Positions 50,957 through 59,265 of a stretch of 64,000 nt of DNA are shown one piece after another. Position numbers and translations under genes: made by a program. Positions within the stretch are counted from its first letter, which is position 1. Every line of letters begins with the position of its first letter. Below the pieces are notes generated by a model. It was not told the origin of the DNA. It saw only the letters and a list, made by a program, of their open reading frames with translations, and did not search any database. The stretch comes from Pseudomonas corrugata (GTDB lineage: Bacteria; Pseudomonadota; Gammaproteobacteria; Pseudomonadales; Pseudomonadaceae): positions 496,001-560,000 of the forward strand of contig NZ_LHVK01000009.1 of the NCBI RefSeq assembly GCF_001269905.1. Reading direction: 5' to 3'.

Positions 50957-51940
50957 ATGAAAATTCTGGTTACCGGCGCAAGCGGCTTCATCGGCGGGCG
51001 CTTTGCGCGTTTCGCCCTGGAGCAGGGCCTGGATGTACGGGTCAACGGACGCCGGGCCGAGAGTGTGGAGCACCTGGTGCGTCGCGGTGCGCAATTCGTC
51101 CCGGGGGATCTGAGTGATCCGCTGTTGGCCCGTGATCTGTGCCTGGACGTCGACGCCGTGGTGCACTGCGCCGGTTCCGTGGGGTTGTGGGGCCGCTATC
51201 AGGATTTTCACCAGGGTAATGTCCAGCTCACGGAAAACGTTGTCGAGGCCTGCCTCAAGCAAAAGGTCCGGCGCCTGGTGCATCTGTCGTCACCCTCGAT
51301 CTATTTTGATGGCCGCGACCACATCGGACTGACCGAAGAGCAGGTACCCAAGCGCTTCAGGCATCCCTATGCCGCCACCAAATACCTGGCTGAGCAGAAA
51401 GTCTTCGGCGCCCAGGAGTTTGGCCTTGAAGTGCTGGCCCTGCGGCCTCGCTTCGTGACCGGGGCCGGCGACATGAGCATCTTCCCGCGGTTGTTGAACA
51501 TGCAGCGCAAGGGGCGGTTGGCGATTGTTGGCAATGGTTTGAACAAGGTGGATTTTACCAGCGTGCACAACCTCAACGAGGCGCTGCTCAGCAGTCTGTT
51601 GGCCACCGGTTCAGCCTTGGGCAAGGCCTACAACATCAGCAACGGGGCGCCGGTTCCGCTGTGGGACGTGGTCAACTATGTAATGCGGCAGATGGACGTC
51701 CCACAGGTCAGGCGTTACCGTTCCTACGGGTTGGCCTACAGCATTGCAGCGCTGAACGAAGGGGCCTGCAAATTGTGGCCGGGCCGTCCCGAGCCGACGC
51801 TGTCGCGCCTGGGCATGCAGGTCATGAACAAAAATTTCACCCTCGACATCAGCCGGGCCCGGCATTATCTCGGTTACGATCCGCAGGTCAGCCTGTGGGC
51901 CGCCCTCGATGAATTCTGCACCTGGTGGAAAGCCCGCTGA
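50957..51940 (+). CDS. NAD-dependent epimerase/dehydratase family protein
   Basis: 327 residues from ATG 50957 (MKILVTGASGFIGGRFARFA). Extended short-chain dehydrogenase: NAD motif GASGFIGG (8-15), VHCAGSVGLWGRY (~74-86), VHLSSPSIYFDGRD (~112-125) and the catalytic YAATKYLAEQK (~141-151). The substrate is unknown; steroid- or sugar-nucleotide-like compounds are possible. Follows argP by 78 bases in the same direction, as in the P. aeruginosa region, but no functional link is evident. Confidence 0.82.
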   Translation: MKILVTGASGFIGGRFARFALEQGLDVRVNGRRAESVEHLVRRGAQFVPGDLSDPLLARDLCLDVDAVVHCAGSVGLWGRYQDFHQGNVQLTENVVEACLKQKVRRLVHLSSPSIYFDGRDHIGLTEEQVPKRFRHPYAATKYLAEQKVFGAQEFGLEVLALRPRFVTGAGDMSIFPRLLNMQRKGRLAIVGNGLNKVDFTSVHNLNEALLSSLLATGSALGKAYNISNGAPVPLWDVVNYVMRQMDVPQVRRYRSYGLAYSIAALNEGACKLWPGRPEPTLSRLGMQVMNKNFTLDISRARHYLGYDPQVSLWAALDEFCTWWKAR

Positions 51941-52047
51941 TCGGTCCGTCATGAACCGAGTGCCGGGTTCGGGGTCAATCGGTGCGGCGGGCGAGGGGGT
52001 TATACTCGCCGCATCAAGCCATTACTGGTTTTTCAAAGGTTGAATCC

Positions 52048-52929
52048 ATGCCCACGCGTAATGATGAACACGACGACTTCGACGATGTACCGAGCCTGCG
52101 GATGCGTGCCGACGTCCCCGATGACGATGACTTCCTGCCCAACCGTCAGGCTCATGTGCAAGCGCGTCCGACACCCGTGATGGCCGCAAAGGTCAAGGGG
52201 CCCAGCACCGGGCCGCTATGGGCGCTGGTCGGCGCGTTGCTGTGTGCGTTCGGTTTCCTGGCCTGGTGGAGCTTCCAGCAGATTTCCCTGATGGAGCAGC
52301 AGTTGGTGGCGACCCAGGAGAGCTTCGCGCGGATCAGTGAGGACGCGGCGGGACGGTTGCAGGACATTTCCGGCAAGGTGGTAGCCGGTCAGTCCAATGT
52401 CATGAGCGACAGTGAAGCCTTGAAGCTGCAGGTCAAGCAGTTGGACAACAAGCTGCAAGACCAGGCTCGGCTTTTCGAAAGCAAGCTGCAAGAGCAATAC
52501 AAGCAACAGCAGGCCACGTTCGGTCCATCCGCCGACCTGGACAAGGAGCTGGCCCAACTCATTGCCCAGGCCACTGAGCAGCAGAATACCAGCACTCAGT
52601 TGCAAGCTTCCAACAAGGAGCTTCAGGCCCAGGTCAAGGCACTGGCGGCGGAAGTGACCACCCTGAAGAACCAGGGTGAAGACGGCGTGCTCGATGCGCA
52701 GCTCAAGAGCATCGGTGCCGATATCACCGCCCTGAAAAGGAATAACCAGAACCCTGCCATCGAGCGCCTGGAGCAGGAGATGATGGTGCTCAAGAGCCAG
52801 CAGGATAATCGCTCGGGCGGCGGTACGGCCGAGTTCGATGCCTTCCGCGGCCAGGTCACCCGCAATATCAATACGCTGCAAGCGCAGATTCGCAACCTGC
52901 AACAGCAACTCAGCGCTCAGGGGCAGTGA
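52048..52929 (+). CDS. Membrane-anchored coiled-coil protein of unknown function
   Basis: 293 residues from ATG 52048 (MPTRNDEHDDFDDVPSLRMR). An acidic cytoplasmic N-terminus (~1-50, with DVPDDDDF), one membrane segment (~57-77, GPLWALVGALLCAFGFLAWW) and a long Gln/Lys-rich coiled coil (~80-290) that would lie in the periplasm. No enzyme motif. Conserved-looking in organisation but not recognised; it could be a division or envelope scaffold. Isolated unit; the REP-rich intergenic region and a modified terminator follow. Confidence 0.78.
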   Translation: MPTRNDEHDDFDDVPSLRMRADVPDDDDFLPNRQAHVQARPTPVMAAKVKGPSTGPLWALVGALLCAFGFLAWWSFQQISLMEQQLVATQESFARISEDAAGRLQDISGKVVAGQSNVMSDSEALKLQVKQLDNKLQDQARLFESKLQEQYKQQQATFGPSADLDKELAQLIAQATEQQNTSTQLQASNKELQAQVKALAAEVTTLKNQGEDGVLDAQLKSIGADITALKRNNQNPAIERLEQEMMVLKSQQDNRSGGGTAEFDAFRGQVTRNINTLQAQIRNLQQQLSAQGQ

Positions 52930-53000
52930 CGGGTTTTTTGGTGCTTGCTGTTCGGCGCAGTTCCCGCGGGATAAGCAGCATTTGTATACGCCGCAATCCC

Positions 53001-53025
53001 TGTGCGAGCGAGCCTGCTCCCACAG
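53001..53025. repeat. Single REP palindrome
   Basis: TGTGCGAGCGAGCCTGCTCC followed by CACAG: one solitary decayed REP unit. Confidence 0.7.
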
Positions 53026-53074
53026 CGTTTCGGGGATGTTTGTGAAAGGTGTGCTCGGCGCACAAAAAAAGGCC

Positions 53075-53086
53075 CGCATCGCTGCG
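53075..53086. repeat. Target-site duplication, left copy
   Basis: CGCATCGCTGCG borders the left end of the element; the right copy at 53243-53254 is CGCAGCGCTGCG (11 of 12 bases equal). IS4-family elements make duplications of about this length. Confidence 0.8.
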
Positions 53087-53242
53087 TAATGCCAGTCAGT
53101 TAAGCCACAAACCCGTGGGAGCAAAGCTTGCTCGCGATTGCGGTAGGTCAGTCAGCAACAATGTTGACGGGTCCATCGCTATCGCGAGCAAGCTTTACTC
53201 CCACAGGCGTTGCGCCGTTTGATCCTTAACTGACTGGCATTA
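53087..53242. mobile_element. IS4-like miniature inverted-repeat element carrying a REPIN
   Basis: 156 bp, bounded by perfect 18-bp terminal repeats TAATGCCAGTCAGTTAAG (53087-53104) and the complement (53225-53242). Their sequence is close to the ends of E. coli IS4 as remembered (TAATGCCGATCAGTTAAG). The interior is a REPIN (GAGCAAAGCTTGCTCGCGATTGCGG...CGAGCAAGCTTTACTC, ~53115-53206). No transposase; it needs one in trans. Inserted in the rapA terminator with a 12-bp duplication. Confidence 0.8.
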
Positions 53243-53281
53243 CGCAGCGCTGCGGGCCTTTTTTTGTGTTGCCAGGGCTGA

Positions 53282-56128
53282 TCAGCCCGCCACCAACACC
53301 CGGATCGCTTCCAGGCGCAGCGCAGCCTTTTCCAGCATCGCCAGGCCTTGTTCGCGCTGTTTGCGCAGGGCCACCAGCTCGCTGTCGCGCACGGTCGGAT
53401 TGACGGCTTGCAGGGCGGTCAGACGGGCCAGCTCTTCGTCAGTATCGGCGGCCAGGCGACGTTGTGCCTCGGCCACGCGCTCGGCGTGCCGTGGGGCAAT
53501 CTTCTCTTCACCGGCATTGATGCGCGGCGTGAGTTGGTCACGCTGGGCCTGGATGAACTTGTTGGCGCTGGCGCGAGGCACGCTTTCGAGCTGGTCGTTC
53601 AATGTCTCGAACGAAACCCGGGCCGCCAGGTCGTTACCGTTGCTGTCCAGCAGGCAGCGCAGGGCGGCCGGTGGCAGGTAGCGGCCCAGTTGCAGCGAGC
53701 GTGGGGCCACCACTTCACTGACGTAAAGCAGTTCCAGCAGCACGGTGCCGGGCTTGAGGGCCTTGTTCTTGATCAGCGCCACGGCCGTATTGCCCATGGA
53801 GCCGGACAGCACCAGGTCCATGCCGCCTTGCACCATCGGGTGTTCCCAGGTGATGAACTGCATGTCCTCGCGCGATAGCGCCTGGTTACGGTCGTAGGTG
53901 ATGGTCACGCCTTCGTCGTCGCCAAGCGGGAAGCTGGCATCGAGCATTTTTTCGCTCGGCTTGAGAATCAGCGCGTTGTCCGAATGGTCCTCGCTGTCGA
54001 TGCCGAACGCGTCGAACAGGGTTTCCATGTAGATTGGCAGGGCGAACTGGTCGTCTTGCTCAAGAATGGCTTCCACCAGTGCGTCACCTTCACCGGCGCC
54101 GCCCGAGTTGAGTTCCAGCAAACGGTCGCGACCGGTGTGCAGCTCGGTCTCCAGACGCTCGCGTTCGGCGCGTGCCTCGTCGATCAGCGCTTGCCACTGG
54201 CCATCGTCTGCCTCTTCCAGCAAGGGCAGCAGGCGCGGGCCGAATTGATGCTGCAAGGCGTTGCCGGTCGGGCAGGTGTTGAGGAATGCGTTCAGCGCCT
54301 CGTGGTACCACTGGTACAGCCGCTCTTGCGGGCTGGTTTCCAGGTACGGCACGTGCAACTCGATGGTGTGCTTCTGGCCGATCCGGTCCAGCCGGCCGAT
54401 TCGCTGTTCCAGCAGGTCCGGGTGAGAAGGCAGGTCGAACAGCACCAGGTGATGAGCGAACTGGAAGTTGCGTCCTTCACTGCCGATTTCCGAGCAGATC
54501 AGCACTTGCGCGCCAAACTCTTCGTCGGCGAAGTACGCGGCGGCACGGTCGCGCTCGAGGATGTTCATGCCTTCGTGGAATACCGTGGCCGGGATGCCGG
54601 AGCGCACGCGCAAGGCATCTTCCAGGTCCATGGCGGTTTCGGCATGGGCACAGATCACCAGTACCTTGGTGCGCTTGAGCATTTTCAGTTGGTCGATCAG
54701 CCACTCGACGCGTGGGTCGAATTTCCACCAGCGTTCTTCTTCGCTGGCATCCGGTTGGGCCTGGAAGCTGACTTCCGGGTACAGCTCGGCGTGATCGCCC
54801 AGCGGCAGCTCGAGGTATTCGTCCGGGCACGGCAGCGGATAAGCGTGCAGTTTACGCTCCGGGAAGCCCTGTACGGCGGCCCGGGTATTGCGAAACAGCA
54901 CACGGCCGGTGCCGTGACGGTCCAGCAATTCGCGGACCAGGCGGGCGCTGGCTTCGACGTCGCCATCGTTGACGGCGGTCAGCAGCGCTTCGCCTTCGTT
55001 GCCCAGGAAACCGTGGATGGTCTTGTGGGCTTCGGGCGAGAGGCGGCCCTTGTCCAGCAGCTCTTGCACAGCCTCGGCCACGGGGCGGTAATTTTCGCTT
55101 TCGGCGCGGAAGGCCTTGAGGTCATGGAAGCGGTTCGGGTCCAGCAGGCGCAGGCGGGCGAAGTGGCTGTCCTGGCCCAACTGTTCCGGCGTCGCGGTCA
55201 GCAGCAATACGCCGGGGATCGTCTCGGCAAGCTGTTCGACCAGCGCGTATTGCGGACTGACCTGATCCTCGTGCCACACCAGGTGATGGGCTTCGTCGAC
55301 CACCATCAGGTCCCAGCCGGCGGCGAACAGCGCGTCCTGGGCCTTCTCGTCGTCCACCAGCCATTCCAGCGCCACCAGCGCCAGTTGCGTATCTTCGAAC
55401 GGGTTGCTCGCATCGCTTTCGATGAAGCGTTCCTCATCGAACAGGGCGACTTGCAGGTTGAAGCGCCGGCGCATTTCCACCAGCCACTGGTGCTGAAGGT
55501 TTTCCGGGACCAGTATCAGTACGCGGCTGGCGCGCCCGGACAGCAGCTGGCGATGAATGACCAGACCGGCCTCGATGGTCTTGCCCAACCCCACTTCGTC
55601 CGCCAGCAATACCCTGGGTGCAATGCGGTCGGCCACTTCCCGGGCGATGTGCAACTGGTGGGCGATGGGCTGGGCCCGAACGCCACCCAGGCCCCAGAGC
55701 GGGGACTGCAATTGGCGGCTGGTGTGTTCCAGGGTGTGATAGCGCAGGGAGAACCAGGCCAGCGGGTCGATCTGGCCGGCGAACAGACGGTCGCTGGCCA
55801 GGCGGAACTGGATGAAGTTCGACAGCTGGGTTTCCGGCAGGGTGACGACTTCGTTCTGTCCGTTAAGGCCGTGATAGACCAGCAGCCCGTCGACATCATC
55901 GACTTCGCGCACGGTCATTTTCCAACCTTCGAAGTGAGTGATCACGTCGCCCGGCGAAAACCGTACACGTGTAAGAGGCGCATTCCGTAGCGCGTACTGG
56001 CGAGTATCGCCAGTGGCCGGGTAGAGCACGGTCAACAAGCGGCCGTCCTGTGCCAGAACGGTGCCTAAACCCAGCTCGGCTTCGCTGTCACTGATCCAGC
56101 GTTGCCCCGGTTGATACTGCTGCGCCAT
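53282..56128 (-). CDS. rapA: RNA polymerase-associated helicase RapA (HepA)
   Basis: 948 residues, the usual RapA length. An N-terminal double Tudor-like region (~1-105, QPGQRWISDSEAELGLGTVL), then a Swi2/Snf2 motor with Walker A LLADEVGLGKTIEAGL (~168-183), DEAH box VVDEAHHLVW (~276-285), LLTATPEQLGQD (~310) and helicase C motifs VLICSEIGSEGRNFQFAHHL and RIGRLDRIGQ, and a long C-terminal region. It recycles stalled RNA polymerase with ATP. Start ATG 56128. Its terminator has been split by a miniature element. Confidence 0.95.
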   Translation of the reverse strand: MAQQYQPGQRWISDSEAELGLGTVLAQDGRLLTVLYPATGDTRQYALRNAPLTRVRFSPGDVITHFEGWKMTVREVDDVDGLLVYHGLNGQNEVVTLPETQLSNFIQFRLASDRLFAGQIDPLAWFSLRYHTLEHTSRQLQSPLWGLGGVRAQPIAHQLHIAREVADRIAPRVLLADEVGLGKTIEAGLVIHRQLLSGRASRVLILVPENLQHQWLVEMRRRFNLQVALFDEERFIESDASNPFEDTQLALVALEWLVDDEKAQDALFAAGWDLMVVDEAHHLVWHEDQVSPQYALVEQLAETIPGVLLLTATPEQLGQDSHFARLRLLDPNRFHDLKAFRAESENYRPVAEAVQELLDKGRLSPEAHKTIHGFLGNEGEALLTAVNDGDVEASARLVRELLDRHGTGRVLFRNTRAAVQGFPERKLHAYPLPCPDEYLELPLGDHAELYPEVSFQAQPDASEEERWWKFDPRVEWLIDQLKMLKRTKVLVICAHAETAMDLEDALRVRSGIPATVFHEGMNILERDRAAAYFADEEFGAQVLICSEIGSEGRNFQFAHHLVLFDLPSHPDLLEQRIGRLDRIGQKHTIELHVPYLETSPQERLYQWYHEALNAFLNTCPTGNALQHQFGPRLLPLLEEADDGQWQALIDEARAERERLETELHTGRDRLLELNSGGAGEGDALVEAILEQDDQFALPIYMETLFDAFGIDSEDHSDNALILKPSEKMLDASFPLGDDEGVTITYDRNQALSREDMQFITWEHPMVQGGMDLVLSGSMGNTAVALIKNKALKPGTVLLELLYVSEVVAPRSLQLGRYLPPAALRCLLDSNGNDLAARVSFETLNDQLESVPRASANKFIQAQRDQLTPRINAGEEKIAPRHAERVAEAQRRLAADTDEELARLTALQAVNPTVRDSELVALRKQREQGLAMLEKAALRLEAIRVLVAG

Positions 56129-56374
56129 GCTGCCTGACTCCCGCCTTGAAAAAGCCGATTATCTTAACGGAATGATCCTCCAGACCAAAGAAATTACGCA
56201 CGCAACGGGCTGTTATGGCGGCTGATCCTTCGACTGGTCTGATGGAACTTCAGCGGGTTTGGCGATCAAACAGGCTTGTACCTGCCGTGCGTAATGCCAA
56301 CCGGGTCACAAGTTTCGGACCAGCGGTTCAAGCCGCCTGCGCCGCAGCCGATAGCCTGATGACAGGAGATTTCT

Positions 56375-56716
56375 ATGTTGCTACCCACGCTCCCTTTGAG
56401 CGCCGTCCCCATCACTGCACAACAGGATCCAGTCCGCCAGCGACCGGACATCCCGCCCGTGGCCCCGGTACAGCAGACCTCCAGTGAAAGCACCATTGAC
56501 CTGCAAAAGCGCGATCCTGAAGAGGCTGCGCTGTTGCTGCGCGAGGAGCAGCGTCGCCAGCAGGAGCGTGAAAGGCGCCGTCGCGAGGCCGATGAGGACC
56601 CCGAGGAACACCTGGCCATACCGGGAACCGAGCTCAACGCCGATAACACCGTGCCGGTGAAACCTCTGATAGACGATGAGGCGCGCCAGGGCCTGTGGGT
56701 CGATATCCAGATCTGA
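56375..56716 (+). CDS. Hypothetical protein, charged, 113 residues
   Basis: No family recognised. Start ATG 56375 with ACAGGAG 7 bases upstream. The N-terminal third is Pro/Gln-rich (SAVPITAQQDPVRQRPDIPP), the centre is a highly charged helix with EEQRRQQERERRRREADEDP (~56-75), and the end is LIDDEARQGLWVDIQI. No membrane segment or signal peptide. Divergent from rapA. The good ribosome site and normal codon use support it as a real gene. Confidence 0.68.
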   Translation: MLLPTLPLSAVPITAQQDPVRQRPDIPPVAPVQQTSSESTIDLQKRDPEEAALLLREEQRRQQERERRRREADEDPEEHLAIPGTELNADNTVPVKPLIDDEARQGLWVDIQI

Positions 56717-56810
56717 TTTTCGGTATTTGTCTACGCGCGCAGGCTGGTCAACGCTGCCAACAGCCCCCATCATGAGCACATTCGCACTCACTGCATGATG
56801 CCGACACGCC

Positions 56811-56972
56811 ATGAGCCAAGACGACAAACTGATTGACCTGAATACTGAGCGCGCCAAGCGTGTTCACGACCTCAACGAAAAGCGCCTCAATGAAGTCCGC
56901 CAGGCGTTCGAGCAGGCGATGCCTCTGGGCAAAGCCAAAAAAAAGCCGAAGAGCAAACCGAAAAAGCGTTGA
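56811..56972 (+). CDS. Small lysine-rich hypothetical protein, 53 residues
   Basis: ATG 56811 to TGA 56970-56972, too short for many gene callers. The protein MSQDDKLIDLNTERAKRVHD continues as an amphipathic helix (LNEKRLNEVRQAFEQAMP) and ends in a basic tail (KKKPKSKPKKR). The tail suggests nucleic-acid or ribosome contact. No strong Shine-Dalgarno (CGACACGCC before ATG), so moderate confidence. Same direction as the genes on both sides; an ANR-type box begins 17 bases after its stop. Confidence 0.55.
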   Translation: MSQDDKLIDLNTERAKRVHDLNEKRLNEVRQAFEQAMPLGKAKKKPKSKPKKR

Positions 56973-56988
56973 TGCACCCCCCGATCCA

Positions 56989-57002
56989 TTGATGTAGATC
57001 AG
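56989..57002 (+). promoter_or_regulatory. ANR/FNR-type box 1
   Basis: TTGATGTAGATCAG matches TTGAT-N4-ATCAA except the last base. It lies 123 bases upstream of the CcoM-like gene. Confidence 0.65.
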
Positions 57003-57038
57003 TTATTTCCCTTCCTTTTCGCTCGGTCCCGAGCGTTA

Positions 57039-57052
57039 TTGACCCCGGTCAA
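57039..57052 (+). promoter_or_regulatory. ANR/FNR-type box 2
   Basis: TTGACCCCGGTCAA is a perfect palindrome of the ANR type, 73 bases upstream of the CcoM-like start and 50 bases (about five helical turns) from box 1. Confidence 0.65.
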
Positions 57053-57118
57053 TGTTCATCCCTGCTCGAATGGTTAACTTGGCTCCAACACAACAGGGGC
57101 AGGACCAGGAGGCCAATC

Positions 57119-57235
57119 ATGTTTTTCGACAATGTGGTGTTTGCTGGAATGTTGACGGTCGGCTTCATGTTGGTATTTTTCGCCGTTTTTGGATTATTCA
57201 TCTGGAGAGACGCACACAAGCGCAAAAAACCGTAG
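57119..57235 (+). CDS. ccoM: CcoM-like small subunit of cbb3 cytochrome oxidase, 38 residues
   Basis: ATG 57119 with CCAGGAGG 7 bases upstream (strong ribosome site) to TAG 57233-57235. The product begins MFFDNVVFAGMLTVGF and has one membrane helix (~7-29) ending in the short basic tail WRDAHKRKKP. Size, single helix and tail resemble CcoM, the small cbb3 oxidase subunit found in P. stutzeri, which is encoded away from ccoNOP. Two ANR boxes upstream fit low-oxygen induction of a respiratory subunit. The name is from remembered similarity; the coding call itself is firm. A terminator follows. Confidence 0.72.
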   Translation: MFFDNVVFAGMLTVGFMLVFFAVFGLFIWRDAHKRKKP

Positions 57236-57270
57236 GTCTTTCCGGCTGTAACGAGCACGCAAGGCATTTT

Positions 57271-57295
57271 GGGCGACTTCGGTCGCCCTTTTTTT
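57271..57295 (+). terminator. Terminator after the CcoM-like gene
   Basis: GGGCGAC-TTCG-GTCGCCC followed by seven T. Confidence 0.92.
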
Positions 57296-57335
57296 GTGCC
57301 AGATTCTTGCCCACACACCAAAGCCCTGTTCGAGC

Positions 57336-57361
57336 CTGTGGGAGCAAAGCTTGCTCCCACA
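57336..57361. repeat. Minimal REP palindrome
   Basis: TGTGGGAGCAAAGCTTGCTC followed by CCACAG: a single compact palindrome, the fused outer arms of the GAGCAAAGC class. Confidence 0.75.
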
Positions 57362-57381
57362 GGGGCTGGTATTCCGGGCAT

Positions 57382-57418
57382 AAAAAAAGGTGCGATCCGC
57401 AAGGATCGCACCTTTTTT
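57382..57418 (-). terminator. Terminator (bidirectional) after pitA
   Basis: AAAAAAAGGTGCGATCC-GCAA-GGATCGCACCTTTTTT: a 10-bp stem flanked by A and T runs, 14 bases after the pitA stop. Confidence 0.92.
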
Positions 57419-57432
57419 GTGAGCCGCTGGAA

Positions 57433-58908
57433 TCAGCTGCCCAAGGCCTTGGAAGCCAGCCAGAACAACCCGGCCGACAGCGCCACCGTCGCCGGCAGGG
57501 TCAGCACCCAGGCCAGCAGGATGTTACGGACTGTGCCGCCTTGCAAGCCGCTCTTGCTGGCGATCATGGTACCGGCCACGCCGGAAGACAGCACGTGGGT
57601 GGTGGATACCGGCAGGCTGAAGACGTTGGCCAGGCCGATCATGCTCGCGGTAGTGATCTGCGCCGACATGCCTTGGGCGTAGGTCATGCCCTGCTTGCCG
57701 ATTTTCTCGCCGATGGTCAGTACCACACGCTTCCAGCCCACCATGGTACCCAGGCCCAGTGCCAGGGCGACGGCCAGGATCACCCAGAACGGAGCGTACT
57801 CGGTGGTGGCGGTCAGATCCTTGCGGAGTTTGTTCAGATCGTCTTTTTCGCGGGCTGACAGGTTTGGCAACTTGCCGACCTTTTTGGCCGTGTCGTCCAG
57901 GCAGAGCAGGTAGCGACGAATCTCGATGCGGCTTTCCGACGGCAGCGAGTGATAGTCGGCAACACCTTTAAGGGTATCGAGCAGCGCATTGATGGTGGGT
58001 TCGGTCTGCTGCGGGTTGCAACGGAATTTCTCCGGCAGGTCGCCTGGCACGCTTTTGCCCAGCGCCAGGTATTCGCCCAGGGATTCGCTGTTGCGCTGGT
58101 AGAACTGGCTCAGGTGCAGGGTCGCATCACGGGTGCGCTCGATCTGGTAGGTGGTGCTGCTCAGGTCGAGTACGAATTGCGCAGGCACAATGCCGATCAG
58201 CACCAGCATGATGAGGCCGATACCTTTCTGACCATCGTTGGAGCCGTGGACGAAGCTGACGGCCATGGCCGAAATCACCAGCACCAGGCGGTTCCAGAAC
58301 GGAGGATGCTTCTTGTCGTCGACTTTGCGACGTTGTTCCGGTGTCTTGTGCATCTTCGACAGCGGACGCCACCATTTCAGGCCAATCAGCACAACGGCCG
58401 CAACCAGGAAGCCGGCCATGGGCGAGAACACCAGAGAGGCGCCGATATCGATCGCCTTCTGCCAGTTGACTCCGTCGCCCAACGGGATGTCGTTGATCAA
58501 CGCGTTGGCCAGGCCCACGCCGAGGATCGAACCAATCAAGGTATGGGAGCTGGATGCCGGGATACCGAAGTACCAGGTGCCCAGGTTCCAGGTGATGGCC
58601 GCTGCAAGCAGCGAAAACACCATCGCCAGCCCGTGTCCGGTGTTCACGTTGATCAGCAGTTCCACCGGCAACAGGTGAACGATGGCATACGCCACGCCCA
58701 CGCCGCCCAGTAGCACGCCGAGGAAGTTGAACACACCGGAAAAGAACACCGCCAGGTGCGGCGGCATTGCTTTGGTGTAGATAACAGTGGCAACCGCGTT
58801 AGCGGTGTCATGAAAGCCGTTGATGAACTCGAACGCGAGGACAAAAGCCAGGGCGAGCAAGAGGCTCACGAGCACCCAAGCATCCAGTCCGCTGAATAAA
58901 TCGATCAT
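57433..58908 (-). CDS. pitA: Low-affinity inorganic phosphate transporter PitA
   Basis: 491 residues, PiT family. About ten membrane segments, with the two diagnostic repeats: FEFINGFHDTANAVATVIYT (~27-46, GFHDxxN) and the second copy SFVHGSNDGQKGIG (~218-231). The ~120-residue hydrophilic central loop (~250-360) is typical of proteobacterial Pit proteins. It imports metal phosphate with protons. Start ATG 58908. Stand-alone gene with its own terminator; no regulator or pap-type DUF47 gene adjacent. Confidence 0.93.
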   Translation of the reverse strand: MIDLFSGLDAWVLVSLLLALAFVLAFEFINGFHDTANAVATVIYTKAMPPHLAVFFSGVFNFLGVLLGGVGVAYAIVHLLPVELLINVNTGHGLAMVFSLLAAAITWNLGTWYFGIPASSSHTLIGSILGVGLANALINDIPLGDGVNWQKAIDIGASLVFSPMAGFLVAAVVLIGLKWWRPLSKMHKTPEQRRKVDDKKHPPFWNRLVLVISAMAVSFVHGSNDGQKGIGLIMLVLIGIVPAQFVLDLSSTTYQIERTRDATLHLSQFYQRNSESLGEYLALGKSVPGDLPEKFRCNPQQTEPTINALLDTLKGVADYHSLPSESRIEIRRYLLCLDDTAKKVGKLPNLSAREKDDLNKLRKDLTATTEYAPFWVILAVALALGLGTMVGWKRVVLTIGEKIGKQGMTYAQGMSAQITTASMIGLANVFSLPVSTTHVLSSGVAGTMIASKSGLQGGTVRNILLAWVLTLPATVALSAGLFWLASKALGS

Positions 58909-59265
58909 GAAGGTTTTCTGACCCGGTCATAAGGGGGCGCGATTATGCCAGAAAACCTCGTTGATCGATGCATTGCCTGCTCATCGGTAACATTCTTCAA
59001 TGAAATATTTTGTAGGAGCCCACCTGGAAGCAGCTATCCCAAGGGGCGCGCAACCCATTGATTCCGGGGGTTAAAGCCAGAAGGCAAGGGGCGTCTCGCA
59101 GCTGAGCAGGAGCCCTGGCAGTAGTATGAAATATCCGAAAAGAAGGGGGATCAGGGTTTCCTCCACCGTTTGGTGGAAGGAGAGGGGGCCCGCTCATGAC
59201 GGGCGTCCAGCTACGGCGTCCGGCCTGGGTGATGACCGGATACCGTTTTCAAGGATGCAAGTGTG
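58909..59265. other. Intergenic stretch, no gene seen
   Basis: About 357 bases with the pitA promoter region and a hairpin TCCTCCACC-GTTT-GGTGGAAGGA (~59160-59182) without a T run. Short open frames are Pro-rich and lack ribosome sites. No REP unit is recognisable. Confidence 0.5.

Larger units (their letters stand above)
53061..53268 (-). terminator. rapA terminator split by a mobile element
   Basis: CACAAAAAAAGGCCCGCA (53061-53078) and TGCGGGCCTTTTTTTGTG (53251-53268) are a perfect 18-bp inverted repeat. Without the insert and one target copy they close on the loop TCGC as an ideal bidirectional terminator next to the 3' end of rapA. The arms are now ~172 bases apart. Confidence 0.85.

Noticed and set aside
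53984..55990. A 668-codon open frame on the plus strand across rapA
   Set aside because: It is antisense to the intact, motif-complete rapA gene. Long antisense open frames are common in high-GC Pseudomonas genes because of third-position GC bias.
58997..59197. A 66-codon Pro-rich frame on the minus strand between pitA and the next gene
   Set aside because: No ribosome site, no domain and atypical composition.
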